A stretch of 64,000 bases of DNA from Streptomyces sp. NBC_00190 (GTDB lineage: Bacteria > Actinomycetota > Actinomycetes > Streptomycetales > Streptomycetaceae). The notes under the pieces were generated by a model. The model was not told where the DNA came from, searched no databases, and saw nothing but the letters and a program-made list of their open reading frames with translations. Each line of letters starts with the position of its first letter. Within the stretch, counting starts at the first letter, position 1. Location: assembly GCF_036203305.1 (NCBI RefSeq), contig NZ_CP108131.1, positions 558,001 through 622,000 on the forward strand, given 5' to 3'. The position numbers and the translations under genes are program-made. This document shows positions 1-9,190 of this stretch, in pieces.

Positions 1-100
1 AGTTCCCGGGAAGCCGACGCGAGCGCGCCTTGTACGCCCTCCAGCGCTTCTTGGGCCCGATCACCTTCGAGATGAAGCCGCTCTTTTCGACATCGGACAT
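1..100 (-). CDS. DUF1048 family protein (partial, N-terminus only)
   Basis: Only the first 33 codons lie inside the window and the gene runs off the left edge. The start reads MSDVEKSGFISKVIGPKKRW followed by a basic stretch ending near RRLPGN, which matches the opening of DUF1048 proteins. This small helical family is typically encoded directly downstream of PadR regulators. The ATG sits two bases after the PadR stop codon, so the two genes are almost certainly one transcript. Function is unknown; the pairing suggests a PadR-controlled membrane or stress role, which is inference. Confidence 0.8.
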   Translation of the reverse strand, partial: MSDVEKSGFISKVIGPKKRWRAYKARSRRLPGN

Positions 101-102
101 GG

Positions 103-432
103 TCACTTGCCCCCTTCGCGGAGCTGTTCCAGTCGTTCCGCGAGGAAGCTCCACGTCCCCCAGAACTCTTCGAGGTACTCCCGCCCCTGAGAGTTGAGGG
201 AGTGCACCTTGCGCGGCGGCCCCTTCTCGGAGGGGACCTTCTCCACGTCGACGAGACCGCGCTTCTCCATCCTGATGAGCAGCGCGTAGACGGTTCCTTC
301 GGCGATGTCGGAGAAACCCTGCTCCCGCAGCCGTGCCGTGATCTCGTAGCCGTAGGCGGGCCGGCCGGACAGGGACGCGAGGATGATGCCCTCCAGCGTG
401 CCCTTGAGCATCTCCGTCAGCAGCTTGGCCAT
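103..432 (-). CDS. PadR family transcriptional regulator
   Basis: A 109-residue winged-helix regulator of the short PadR type. Residues about 8-85 hold the PadR signature: LEGIILASLSGRPAYGYEI, then EGTVYALLIRMEKRGLV, the recognition helix and wing. The C-terminal helix (about 86-105) is the dimerisation arm. A GGGAGG ribosome site lies seven bases before the ATG. It is cotranscribed with the DUF1048 gene. PadR proteins usually repress their own operon and release DNA on binding a small ligand; an inverted repeat sits inside the predicted promoter upstream. Confidence 0.93.
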   Translation of the reverse strand: MAKLLTEMLKGTLEGIILASLSGRPAYGYEITARLREQGFSDIAEGTVYALLIRMEKRGLVDVEKVPSEKGPPRKVHSLNSQGREYLEEFWGTWSFLAERLEQLREGGK

Positions 433-477
433 GGAACACCTCCCTCTGAGCTACTCAGTGCTGTTGATTACCGGTAC

Positions 478-507
478 ACCGTATCGCTGACTAGCGGTAC
501 TTAGCAA
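478..507 (-). promoter_or_regulatory. Predicted PadR operon promoter
   Basis: Read on the minus strand, TTGCTA (502-507) and TACGGT (478-483) are separated by 18 bases and fit -35 and -10 boxes, about 45 bases upstream of the padR start. The spacer is largely the inverted repeat described separately, so regulator binding would block polymerase. This is a visual assignment only. Confidence 0.5.
481..500. promoter_or_regulatory. Candidate PadR operator (inverted repeat)
   Basis: A 20-bp imperfect palindrome of the form GTA-N-CGCT-GACT-AGCG-N-TAC overlies the predicted promoter spacer of the PadR/DUF1048 operon. Position and symmetry fit an autoregulatory site. A further short palindrome, TACCGGTA, lies at 469-476. 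Confidence 0.5.
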
Positions 508-591
508 GACCGAATAGTGAGTATAAGTCGGTACCGTCAGCGCTCAGTTGGAGCGTCCGGATCGCCCTCCCCCCGCCGCGGCGGTAGCCGG

Positions 592-1215
592 TCAGTCCAA
601 GGTGAGCTGGAAGTACGCCGTTTCCCGGAAGCCGGCGTCCGGCGGGTCGACTTCCACGGTGACCGGGATCCCCTTCCCGCTCGGCCTGATGCGGACCGGA
701 ACGGCGCGCTTCTCGTCCGTGCCCAGCGGGGGCATGAGGGCGGCGGCGGACTCCCTCCGGTTCAGCCAGGTCAGGCTGTACCCGGAGGCGTAATGGTCGA
801 GCGACTTGCCCGCGCGGACGACGAGCGGTGCGGAACTGTATTCCGACACGCCGGCGTCCAACGACTCCCCTCCAGGGCGGAGCTCTTCGTCGGTGTCGTT
901 CTCGTAGGTCACGGTGAGGCTGTAGGTCCCGTCGGACTCTGGGCGCGGTCGGCTGACGGTGACCTTCAGGCCGTCCTCGTACCGGGCGGTCGCGCCGGGG
1001 CCGAGGGGGTCTGCCACGTGTCCGGCGGGGCCGCTCTTCTGTTCCAGCTGGCCGTAGCCGTCGAGGCCCTTCTCGAAGTCGGCCAGTGCCCAAGCGCCCA
1101 GAGCGACGAGGACGGTGAGGACCGCGACGGCGATCGCGCAGCCGTTGAACCACCGCGCGTTGCCTGCGGTTGGGGTGCCGTCGGTGGTGTCGATGGGGGT
1201 CGGGTCCGTGTCCAT
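592..1215 (-). CDS. Membrane-anchored hypothetical protein with extracellular DUF4352-like domain
   Basis: A 207-residue protein if translation begins at the ATG at 1215; an upstream in-frame ATG at 1245 is possible but adds only a non-conserved leader. A short Thr/Pro-rich cytoplasmic tail is followed by one membrane helix (about residues 22-45, hydrophobic AIAVAVLTVLVALGAWAL) and an outer beta-rich domain with alternating strands such as YSLTVTYENDTDEEL. This layout resembles the many actinobacterial anchored immunoglobulin-like or DUF4352-like proteins, but the family call is weak. No catalytic motif is visible. Its neighbours give no functional hint. Confidence 0.65.
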   Translation of the reverse strand: MDTDPTPIDTTDGTPTAGNARWFNGCAIAVAVLTVLVALGAWALADFEKGLDGYGQLEQKSGPAGHVADPLGPGATARYEDGLKVTVSRPRPESDGTYSLTVTYENDTDEELRPGGESLDAGVSEYSSAPLVVRAGKSLDHYASGYSLTWLNRRESAAALMPPLGTDEKRAVPVRIRPSGKGIPVTVEVDPPDAGFRETAYFQLTLD

Positions 1216-1281
1216 GCAGGTCACGGTAGGGAGCGGCCGGCCCACGGATCATGAGCGGGCGTACTCAAAGACCGGCTGAGT

Positions 1282-1303
1282 AGCCCCGTACGCGAGTGGG
1301 GCT
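1282..1303. terminator. Hairpin downstream of the DyP gene
   Basis: AGCCCC (1282-1287) pairs with GGGGCT (1298-1303) across a 10-base loop, about 75 bases past the DyP peroxidase stop codon on the minus strand. A modest GC stem without a T-run, as is usual for Streptomyces terminators. Confidence 0.4.
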
Positions 1304-1376
1304 CAACTCTGAACCTCGAGTGGAGCCCCGGCCCGCCTTCCGCCACTGCTGCCGCAGCGGCGCAGGGTGCAGCGCG

Positions 1377-2867
1377 CTATGCGCCGGCCTTCTCGAGGAA
1401 GCTCAGGCTGGGCATGAAGAAGTACTCGCCGCCCTTCATCGTGACCGACTGCTTGAGAGTGGCCTTGATCCGCTCGGCGTTGTCGAACTTCTGCGGCCAT
1501 TCCTGTTCTGTCACCTCACCCTGCCCGACGATCGGGTCGAGCCCGGTGTCGAGAACGTCTGCCGGATTCGGTCTCACCTCGGGACGCAGGAACTTGGGAT
1601 CGTTGCACCAGGACTTCTGCATGAACTCGAACTGGTTCTGGATGTTGCTCTGAGCACACAGGAAGAGCAGGCCGACTTTTCCGGCGACGTCGAAGCTGAT
1701 GGCGCGCCGTACGATGCGGGCGTCCCGTTCGAGCGGACTGTCGGTTTCGCCCCGCGGGTTGGTCTTGCGGGTGTGTGCCTGGAACGGGCACCTGTCGCCG
1801 TTCGGGTCCTGCTTGTAGTCGAAGTTGTTCGGGATCTCCTTGCCGACCCCGCTCTCCGAGGCGTACGCCACCACCGGGGCGCCATCGCGGAAACGCCCCA
1901 TCATGTACGCCCCGGCCAAGTCCTTGTCGGACTCGTTGGCCGCTTCACGGCCGTCGGCGTGGGCGATCGCGTTGGCCAGGACGAACCTGTCGTGGTTGAA
2001 CTGGGCGATGTTCTGTTCGAGCTTGCGGTAGACGAAGTACGTGCCGTAGCCGGTCTCCTCGTCGCCGCCCGGGTCCTTGACCAGGACCAGCCCGAGCGGG
2101 GCCGAAGGGTCGTACCGGAACTGTCCGTCCACGGGTTTCACCTTCTCGACGTCCGCGGCGTAGAACAGCGGATTGCTGACCCCGTCGACGAACCCGAAGT
2201 GCTCCCTGACCGGGCCGTTCTCCCCGTAGCGCAGGACGGAGCCGATCTCCTTGTGCGCGATCCTTCCGCCGCTCTTGCCGACCTCGCCGCTGATCCGGTC
2301 GGCTTCCCGCGCGACCTTGGCCGCACTGTCGTCCGCGACGATGACGAGGGCGTGCAGATCCTGCTGGAACCCGGCCTCCCACTGGTCGTGCCCTGCGGGT
2401 GCCGATACCGGGGGATCGCCGAGTGTGCTGGTCGTCTCCTTGTTCTGCGCACCGCGCAGGAACGCCGTGTCCTGCGGAATCTGCCCCGCAGGAGTGCCCA
2501 GCGTGTCGTACCCCTTCTTGGACAGCAGCACGTTGATGAAGATGTCACTCGGCCGCTCGGCGAGTTGTGCCTCGCGCCAGGCGGCCGGATAGGGCTGCTT
2601 CTCCGATTCGGCGAACATTTTGCGGCGCCACAGCGAGTCCTTCCACTGCTTCGAAGCCGATGTCACACGACCTGCCATGGAGCCGAGCCACTGTCTGGCC
2701 TCGGCCGGCTCCGTGAACTGGATGAACAGGTGCTGGCTGTGGTCGCGGCCATGGCTCTTGAGGATGTTGCCCTGGATGTCCCTCAGGTACGTGTCGAGAT
2801 CGGATGGAACGTCGGAGAAAGCGTCAGTCGGACCGATCGGGGATTGGTTTGCGAGGTCGAGAGGCAT
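1377..2867 (-). CDS. DyP-type peroxidase
   Basis: A 496-residue dye-decolourising peroxidase, a haem enzyme that uses hydrogen peroxide. The diagnostic GXXDG motif is present as GFVDG (225-229; Asp228 is the distal acid), with a probable proximal haem His in the segment CPFQAHTRKTNPRG (His365) and distal arginines near 384-388. The length fits the longer bacterial DyP classes. There is no Tat or Sec signal, so it should be cytoplasmic. CGGAG precedes the ATG. The next gene upstream on the same strand is a flavin amine oxidase, a likely source of peroxide; the 237-bp gap leaves operon status open. Confidence 0.93.
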   Translation of the reverse strand: MPLDLANQSPIGPTDAFSDVPSDLDTYLRDIQGNILKSHGRDHSQHLFIQFTEPAEARQWLGSMAGRVTSASKQWKDSLWRRKMFAESEKQPYPAAWREAQLAERPSDIFINVLLSKKGYDTLGTPAGQIPQDTAFLRGAQNKETTSTLGDPPVSAPAGHDQWEAGFQQDLHALVIVADDSAAKVAREADRISGEVGKSGGRIAHKEIGSVLRYGENGPVREHFGFVDGVSNPLFYAADVEKVKPVDGQFRYDPSAPLGLVLVKDPGGDEETGYGTYFVYRKLEQNIAQFNHDRFVLANAIAHADGREAANESDKDLAGAYMMGRFRDGAPVVAYASESGVGKEIPNNFDYKQDPNGDRCPFQAHTRKTNPRGETDSPLERDARIVRRAISFDVAGKVGLLFLCAQSNIQNQFEFMQKSWCNDPKFLRPEVRPNPADVLDTGLDPIVGQGEVTEQEWPQKFDNAERIKATLKQSVTMKGGEYFFMPSLSFLEKAGA

Positions 2868-3104
2868 GGCGGACTACTCCGTTCGCGGGAGAACAGGGGG
2901 GAGCCGGCACAGCGGTCGGGCTCTGATGTCCGTTCCCGTGGTGCTCACGACGGTTAACGGGTGAGGTGTGTGATTACTCCGGGTGCCCGGGACGATCCCG
3001 CGCATGGCCCTTCGTCGTCTTGACAGGACTCCGCTCCAGGGAAGGGGTGTCCAAGGGGCAACGATCGGCCGGGTCCTGGCCGGCCGATGTGATGCCTTCG
3101 CGGC

Positions 3105-4796
3105 CTACGAGCCGAGGTAGGCGCTCGGTGACAGCCAGGTCGGACGGGCCAGGCGGAAGTGCTCCTCGAGCATCAGCTCGGCCTGGGTGAGCGCGCCGTA
3201 GACCCAGCCCTGCCCGGTCGACCACGCGGAACCGCAGACGTACAGGTTGGCGTCGGGAAGCGGGTGGCGCATCCGCGGCATGACCTCCCAGCTCTTCGCC
3301 CCCACCTGCCAGAAGTGGTAGGCCGCTCCGTAGGGGTCCTGCACCCAGTCCTGGAAGTAGGCCACCGTCGGGTCGGGGATGCGGGCGTCGGGGCCGTGAA
3401 GCTCCCGCAGCTGGCGCTGGGCCTCCTCGACCAGCGCCCCCGGCGCCACCGCGTCCATCGGCCGTGGTGGCCGGGTCTGCGCAACCGGGGCGAGGCGGTT
3501 CGGCTGCGGCAGCAGCTCGTTCCAGAACTCCACGTCGCTGATGTCGTTGTAGGAGGCCAGCAGGAGGGCGTTGCGGTTGGCGGGATCGGCCCCGGTCTGG
3601 TCCCCCTCGACACCCCAGTAGTAGACCTGGCGCAGCGGCAGGTCGGTCACCGAGCGGCCGGCCCGCAGGCCGAGATCCTCCCACCACGGCCGGTCGTAGC
3701 CGAGGAAGAGCTTGGAGGCGGGCCGCGGGATGATCGAGCCGAGGTCGGACAGGAACTGGTCGCTGCTGAAGAGGAAGCTGTCCGGGTCCAGCAGCTCGAT
3801 CGAGCGCTGAGGCATCGCGAGAATGACGTGGCGCGCCCGGACCGTGAGCGTCTGGCCCGCGGGCCAGACGGAGAGGGTGAGTCTCAGCACCTCCTCGCCG
3901 TCGACCGTCTCCCGGTCGATCCGGCGCACTTGGTGGTGCAGGTGGACGCTCCCGCCCTCGGCCACGAACCGTCTGACGAGCTCCTCGGGCATCGTCTGGT
4001 AACCGTCGCGCAGGAGCAGGTAGTTCGGCGGCGGGGAGCCGACGAAGTCCGCCACTGACGCCTCCATCGCCTCGATGCCGTTGACGTTGGCTACCACCGC
4101 GCCGTAGCCGAAGCCGTCGTCGAGGAATTTCCATCCCTCTTGCCCAACTGCGTCGAGCAGAAGGTTCCAGAACCCGACGTCGTAGAGCTTCCGACCGTCG
4201 GCCGTCGCCGTCGCCTTGACCTTGTCCCACGCCTGGTGGTCCATGGAGGCGGCGTTGGGGAAGAAGCGCTCGATGACGGACAGGAGCGCCTCGTCCGGCG
4301 TGTTGCCCCGGATCGCGGCGGGCAGATCGTAGGGCACGACGTTCGGATCGGCGAACTGGGGCAGGGTGAAGCGGCGTTGGCGTAGATAGGCGAGGTTCTT
4401 CGGCTCGTCGACCGGGAAGGGAACCGAAGGCAACCCGAGATGGTCCACGAGGTCGGCCACGACCGGATGGCTGCTCAGGTAGCGCATGCCACCCAGCTCG
4501 GCGTGCATATGGGGCATGCCGGGCGGCGTTACCGAGAAGAGGCGGCCTCCGACGCGCCCGCTGCTCTCGAACAGGCTGACTGCGAGGGGACCGCGGCGAC
4601 GTCGCCGAAGGTCCTCCAGCATGCTGCTGCCTTCGGATTCCGGCCCGAGCAGTCGCCAGGCGGCGTACGCCCCGGACACTCCGGCGCCGATGACCGCAAC
4701 GTCGATCACGCCGTCCCCCGACTGCGTCGGCGCCTCCGTCGCCCCGTCGAGCGCCTCATTCCGCGTGAACGTAGCGCGACGCGTTGGTTCGCCCAT
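3105..4796 (-). CDS. Flavin monoamine oxidase / L-amino acid oxidase-like protein
   Basis: A 563-residue FAD-dependent amine oxidase. The dinucleotide-binding motif VIGAGVSGAYAAWRLLG is at about residues 35-51, the arginine-rich flavin region follows (SSGRVGGRL), and the C-terminal FAD-contact motif is seen in YVCGSAWSTGQGWVYGALTQAELML. Such enzymes oxidise an amine or amino acid to the imine and release hydrogen peroxide. The substrate cannot be told from sequence. The N-terminal 30 residues are polar and do not look like a signal peptide. Downstream on the same strand lies a DyP peroxidase that could use the peroxide. Confidence 0.9.
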   Translation of the reverse strand: MGEPTRRATFTRNEALDGATEAPTQSGDGVIDVAVIGAGVSGAYAAWRLLGPESEGSSMLEDLRRRRRGPLAVSLFESSGRVGGRLFSVTPPGMPHMHAELGGMRYLSSHPVVADLVDHLGLPSVPFPVDEPKNLAYLRQRRFTLPQFADPNVVPYDLPAAIRGNTPDEALLSVIERFFPNAASMDHQAWDKVKATATADGRKLYDVGFWNLLLDAVGQEGWKFLDDGFGYGAVVANVNGIEAMEASVADFVGSPPPNYLLLRDGYQTMPEELVRRFVAEGGSVHLHHQVRRIDRETVDGEEVLRLTLSVWPAGQTLTVRARHVILAMPQRSIELLDPDSFLFSSDQFLSDLGSIIPRPASKLFLGYDRPWWEDLGLRAGRSVTDLPLRQVYYWGVEGDQTGADPANRNALLLASYNDISDVEFWNELLPQPNRLAPVAQTRPPRPMDAVAPGALVEEAQRQLRELHGPDARIPDPTVAYFQDWVQDPYGAAYHFWQVGAKSWEVMPRMRHPLPDANLYVCGSAWSTGQGWVYGALTQAELMLEEHFRLARPTWLSPSAYLGS

Positions 4797-5024
4797 CTCC
4801 GGCAGCCTCCCAGCTCACTGTCCTCGGTACGCCACCTGCTGTGGCCATCGGACTCCCATAACGTAACCATGCGGACATTTCTCGACCTGTTGTCGAGGGC
4901 GAACGGGCGAGTGCAACCTGAGTGGACCGCTCCGGGTGCGCCGACTTCACTGGAGGCTTAGCGTGGTGATCCGCATTGCGGTGCTTTTCCGGCGATATCC
5001 ATCGATGCCGGCACTGGAGTAAAC

Positions 5025-5474
5025 ATGTTGCTAGCGTCAAGCCTCGGAGGTTACTTCCACTGGGAGTTGCTCCTGGCGGCTGTTTTCGGCTTCGTCGGAA
5101 GCTGCGCTTTTCTTGGTGCACTCTTTCTCGGATTCCTCGGAGAGCAGACCGCAACGCGGATACGCGCGGGCTTCGAGAAATTGGACCTCCGCCCCAAGGG
5201 TGAGCCGGCGACAACACGCTTGAGTCCTTCCAAGATCTGCTCATTCATGCTGCTTGGAGCTGCACTGGCCGTGATCTTCCAGTTTCCGTACGGCACTCAG
5301 TTCGCCTATCTTCAAGCGCTCATCGTGGGCGTCGCGTGGCCCACACTGATAGGACAGATCATGCGCCAGGCGGAGAGCGAGAAGATCTTGGGGCTTGCCG
5401 ACCAGGTGCAAAACCCTGCGGGATCTTCCACCAGCTCCCCTGCCGGGCAACCCGCCGCGAATGGGCCGAGGTGA
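5025..5474 (+). CDS. Hypothetical membrane protein
   Basis: 149 residues with a hydrophobic N-terminal segment (about 12-40, LLLAAVFGFVGSCAFLGALFLGFLG), a basic/acidic linker, and a second hydrophobic pair (about 72-108), giving two to three predicted membrane helices. GGAG precedes the ATG by five bases. The stop codon overlaps the start of the next gene, so the two are translationally coupled. I do not recognise the family. Codon use is slightly less GC-rich than its neighbours, which may mean horizontal acquisition. Confidence 0.75.
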   Translation: MLLASSLGGYFHWELLLAAVFGFVGSCAFLGALFLGFLGEQTATRIRAGFEKLDLRPKGEPATTRLSPSKICSFMLLGAALAVIFQFPYGTQFAYLQALIVGVAWPTLIGQIMRQAESEKILGLADQVQNPAGSSTSSPAGQPAANGPR

Positions 5475-5923
5475 TGGGGAGGGCAATGGTGGTCGCCTAC
5501 AAAGACGTCGCCCGCCTGCCGGTCGAGCAACTGCTCTCCACCACCGACGCACCCTGCGTGGTCACGCCACAGACCAGCGTCGCCGACGTACTCGCGGGCC
5601 TTGCGGCACGGCGCCATGACATTGCCCTCGTGAAGAGAAGTGCAACGGACTTCAGATTTGTAAGCCGTGAGCGGCTGCGTGGGGCTGCTGAAGCTGCAGA
5701 AGCTTCTGGGGGCGACGCGCGCAATATTCTGGTTGACGGCGTCATCGGCGACGAAAAATCCGTCGAGGTATTCACGGTACCCGCAACCGTGACGCTTGAA
5801 CGTCTGACCGAGCGGGGCACTCCGAACGAGATACTGATAGTTACCGACCCGAAAAGCGGCGAGCCTCAAGCAGTGATCGATCGCACGCAACTGGCCGGCC
5901 GTATTCGACGGCTGGTTTCCTGA
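5474..5923 (+). CDS. Hypothetical cytoplasmic protein coupled to the membrane gene
   Basis: 149 residues when started at the ATG that shares a base with the upstream stop (TGATG); a second ATG at 5486, with GGGGAGG close upstream, is an alternative. The sequence opens with LPVEQLLSTTDAPCVVTPQTSVADVLAGLAARRHDIALV and ends with an ILIVTDP...VIDRTQLAGRIRRL pattern. This two-fold alternation is reminiscent of a degenerate CBS-domain pair, but I cannot confirm it. No membrane helices. The likely role is a soluble partner of the preceding membrane protein. Confidence 0.7.
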   Translation: MGRAMVVAYKDVARLPVEQLLSTTDAPCVVTPQTSVADVLAGLAARRHDIALVKRSATDFRFVSRERLRGAAEAAEASGGDARNILVDGVIGDEKSVEVFTVPATVTLERLTERGTPNEILIVTDPKSGEPQAVIDRTQLAGRIRRLVS

Positions 5924-6535
5924 CAGGTCCAGTGCCTGCATCTCGTCTTGCCGTCATTCATCCCCTGCGACGTCCGCTCCGACGTCAGCGCCGGCCGGGC
6001 GGGGCCGGTGCCCCCCACTCGCCTGCCCCAGGGGCAGGGCCAACCCCTTGCGCCGCCGCACCCGAAAAACGCGCGGCTGATGCGGCACGCTGCCGCGCGG
6101 CTGATCGGAAGTTCATCGCGGCACGCCTTCACGCCGCTGCCCACGTGACATTGCGCGCCGCCCGGCTCATCCTCGTAAGTAGGCGGAGCCGCTGCGGTTT
6201 CAACGTCCCCGCCGCCAATGAGCGAGATCGATGCCGGTCCCGCCCACGGCCGTACCGGCGCCTCCAACCGGCCGAATACCGGCCCGGCGTATGCGTTCTC
6301 GCTGGTAGGGGCGCTGACTGCGCCCTTCCATGGGGAGTGCGCGATGGGCGAGGACTGGGACGTAACGCCGTGATCAAGGAGATGGCACACACCGGACGGC
6401 CCTCTGCCGACGTGCAGCAGCGCGGCGACACTGGACACGAGCCGACCCCTCAACCCTTGGTCTCTGATCACCCTGGGTAGTCGCTGCGGAAATACCCGCT
6501 GAGCGTTCCGTTCGGCAGGTCGAAGGGTGGTAGCG
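5924..6535. other. Long intergenic region without a convincing gene
   Basis: About 610 bases between the coupled hypothetical pair and the PP2C gene. Open frames exist on both strands but have arginine/proline-rich, low-complexity products and no plausible ribosome sites. It holds a tight GC hairpin (6021-6040) and a GCGCGGC...GCCGCGC repeat near 6071-6098. The promoter of the phosphatase gene is probably in the last 150 bases. Confidence 0.5.
6021..6040. terminator. GC hairpin, probable terminator
   Basis: GCCTGCCCC and GGGGCAGGGC form a near-perfect inverted repeat with almost no loop, about 100 bases downstream of the hypothetical pair's last stop codon. No T-run follows. Confidence 0.45.
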
Positions 6536-9016
6536 ATGGACGCACCAGCTCCGGGGTTGGGCGAGCGGCCTGAGGACCCGTTCGCGCTGCACAACTCGGC
6601 CTCGGCGGTACTGGACGACCAAGGCAGAATCGTCGGCTGGAGCGAGCGCGCACAGGAGCACCTCGGCTACCTGCCCGATGAGGTGCTGGGCCGCATGGCG
6701 GTCGAATTTCTGTGCGACTCCCGTGATCGTGAGGCGGTCCTGGACGCAGCGGCCGCGTGCCAGCGCGACCGGGGCTGGTCCGGTGTCCTGCCCGTCCTGC
6801 ACCGCAGCGGGCGACGGGTGGAGCTGGGCTTCCGCGCCCGCGCTGTCATCCGCGCCGGCTCGGCCCGCGAGTGGTTCCTCGTCGTCGCCCCGGCGGAGGA
6901 GGTACTCCAGTGGGAGACGGATCGGTCGGTCTTGGACGGCATGTTCCGGCGCTCCCCGATCGGTCTGTCCGTCCACGCCCCCGATCTGAGCATCCTGCGG
7001 ATCAACCGGGCGCTGGCCCGGTTCACGCAACTTAGCGCGGCGGAGATCCGGGGCCGACGCGCCGGCGACTTCCTGATCGGTCCGGACCTGGAGGTCTTCG
7101 AGAGCCGGCTGCGGCGGGTGCTGGAGACGGGCGAACCCCTGATCTTCACCGAGCAGCCCTGTCGTCTGAGGAGTGACCCCGGCCACGAGCGGGTGGTGTC
7201 GGTGTCGGCGTTCCGGATGCAGGATCCCGCCGGCGGGATCCTCGGAGTCACCCAATTGGTGGAGGACGTCACCGACCGCTACCGGGCCCGGCGGCGGCTT
7301 GCCCTGCTCAACCGGGCGAGCGCCCGCATCGGGACCACACTGGACCTCGGCCAGACCACCTGGGAGCTGGCCGATGTCGCCGTCCCCGTCCTCGCCGACG
7401 CCGTCTCGGTGGATCTGCTGGAGCCGGTGGCCCGCGGTGAGGAGACCGACGTGGAGGCGAGCGGACTGGTCCGCAGGATGGCCGTCCAGTCGGTCATGGC
7501 AGAGGCGCTGCAGGTGATGTACCCCGCCGGAGAGGTCTTCCGCTTCGACTCCCGCACCTCGCAGGCCAGGTGCCTCGCCGAGCGGCAGCCCATCCTGGAA
7601 CCCGTGCTTCAGAGCAGCCCCGGCTGGTACTTCCAGGATTCGGAGCGCACACAGCGCGCCTTCGGCCTGGGCGCTCACTCACTGATCGTCGTACCGCTGA
7701 CGGCCCGCGGCCTGCTCCTCGGCCTGCTCAGCCTGTGGCGGGCCAGGCGGCCCGAACCTTTCGAGGAGGACGACCTCACGCTCGCGGAGGAGTTCGCCGC
7801 GCGCGCCGCCCTCTGCATCGACAACGCCCGCCGCTACACCCAGCAGCATCTGGCTGCACTGACATTGCAGCGCAGCCTGCTGCCGCGGGAACTGCCCGAA
7901 CACAGCGCGGTCGAGGTCGCGCACCGCTATTTGCCGGCTGATGCCGCCACCGGCGTCGGCGGCGACTGGTTCGATGTCATCCCCCTCTCCGGAGCCCGTG
8001 TCGCCCTCGTCGTCGGTGATGTCGTCGGCCACGGTCTGCACGCTGCGGCCACCATGGGCCGCCTGCGCACAGCCGTGCACACGCTGGCCAGCCTCGACTA
8101 CGCACCGGACGAGGTCCTCTCCCACCTGGATGACCTGGTCAACCGCCTGGCAGCCGAGCAGGAGCCTGCTGACGGACGCTCGCAGGGCCAGCAGATCGTC
8201 GGCGCGACGTGCCTCTACGCGGTGTACGACCCCATCTCCCAGCGCTGCACCCTGGCCCGCGCGGGCCACCTGCCCCCCGCCGTGGTGGCCTCCGACGGCA
8301 CGGTGAGCCTGCCCGACCTTCCCGAGGGCCCACCGCTGGGCCTGGGCGGACTCCCGTTCGAGGCAGCCGAATTGGAACTCGCCGAGGGAAGCCTGCTGGC
8401 GCTGTACACGGACGGCCTCGTCGAAGGCCGTGGCCACGACCTCGACGAGGGGCTCAAGAGGCTGCGAGAAGCCCTCTCCCTGCCCGGCCGCTCGCTGGAG
8501 GAGACTTGCACGGCAGTGCAGGACGCCCTGCTGCCCGAGCACCCGCAAGATGACGTCGCGCTGCTCGTCGCCCGCACCCGCGTGCTCGCCCCGGAGCAGG
8601 TCGCCTCCTGGGAACTGCCCGCGGAGCCGACCGCCGCCGCCCGGGCACGGGAACTGACGGAGGCCACACTGACCAGGTGGGGCTTGGAAGAGGTGGCCTT
8701 CACCGCCGAACTGGTCGTCAGCGAACTGGTCACCAACGCCTACCGGTACGGCGGCGGCACGCCGCTGACCCTGCGGCTCATCCGCGACCGCAGCCTGATC
8801 TGCGAGGTCTCCGACAGCAGCAGCACCGCTCCGCACCTACGGCGGGCGCGCACCACCGATGAAGGCGGGCGCGGTCTGCTCCTGGTGGCCCAGCTCACCG
8901 AGCGGTGGGGCACCCGCTACACCCGGGACGGCAAGACCGTCTGGACGGAGCTTCCCCTGGCCACGGCATCGGAGGGGCACTTCGCGAATGCCGCGATGCC
9001 CGCGATCGATTGGTGA
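6536..9016 (+). CDS. PAS/GAF/SpoIIE (PP2C) phosphatase with C-terminal RsbW-like kinase domain
   Basis: About 826 residues. Two PAS domains (roughly 15-120 and 130-245) are followed by a GAF domain (about 260-440), a PP2C/SpoIIE serine phosphatase domain (about 455-665, with GVGGDWFDV, VVGDVVGHGLHAA and ALYTDGLVE metal-binding motifs) and a HATPase_c domain (about 690-815, ELVVSELVTNAYRYG). Proteins of this architecture act on anti-anti-sigma factors and as anti-sigma kinases, linking light, redox or small-molecule sensing to sigma-factor control. I chose the ATG with AAGGG upstream over the GTG at 6527. No partner STAS gene is adjacent. Confidence 0.95.
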   Translation: MDAPAPGLGERPEDPFALHNSASAVLDDQGRIVGWSERAQEHLGYLPDEVLGRMAVEFLCDSRDREAVLDAAAACQRDRGWSGVLPVLHRSGRRVELGFRARAVIRAGSAREWFLVVAPAEEVLQWETDRSVLDGMFRRSPIGLSVHAPDLSILRINRALARFTQLSAAEIRGRRAGDFLIGPDLEVFESRLRRVLETGEPLIFTEQPCRLRSDPGHERVVSVSAFRMQDPAGGILGVTQLVEDVTDRYRARRRLALLNRASARIGTTLDLGQTTWELADVAVPVLADAVSVDLLEPVARGEETDVEASGLVRRMAVQSVMAEALQVMYPAGEVFRFDSRTSQARCLAERQPILEPVLQSSPGWYFQDSERTQRAFGLGAHSLIVVPLTARGLLLGLLSLWRARRPEPFEEDDLTLAEEFAARAALCIDNARRYTQQHLAALTLQRSLLPRELPEHSAVEVAHRYLPADAATGVGGDWFDVIPLSGARVALVVGDVVGHGLHAAATMGRLRTAVHTLASLDYAPDEVLSHLDDLVNRLAAEQEPADGRSQGQQIVGATCLYAVYDPISQRCTLARAGHLPPAVVASDGTVSLPDLPEGPPLGLGGLPFEAAELELAEGSLLALYTDGLVEGRGHDLDEGLKRLREALSLPGRSLEETCTAVQDALLPEHPQDDVALLVARTRVLAPEQVASWELPAEPTAAARARELTEATLTRWGLEEVAFTAELVVSELVTNAYRYGGGTPLTLRLIRDRSLICEVSDSSSTAPHLRRARTTDEGGRGLLLVAQLTERWGTRYTRDGKTVWTELPLATASEGHFANAAMPAIDW

Positions 9017-9190
9017 CACCGGGGTACCTTCAGGGTCCGCGGAGGCGGCAGCCGAGGCCCCACCTGCCGCCGCAACCGCTGTCGTTCCGTGCGACACCGA
9101 TGGCGCAGGCCAACAGGCACGGACGCCGCGTACCTCGTTACGTTGGCGGGAACACCCGCGACCAGCGGAAGGACTGGCACGAGGCACGTG

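Noticed and set aside
1296..2957. Long plus-strand open frame opposite the DyP gene
   Set aside because: Antisense shadow caused by high GC; product is Arg/Val-rich and has no domain, while the minus-strand DyP is complete.
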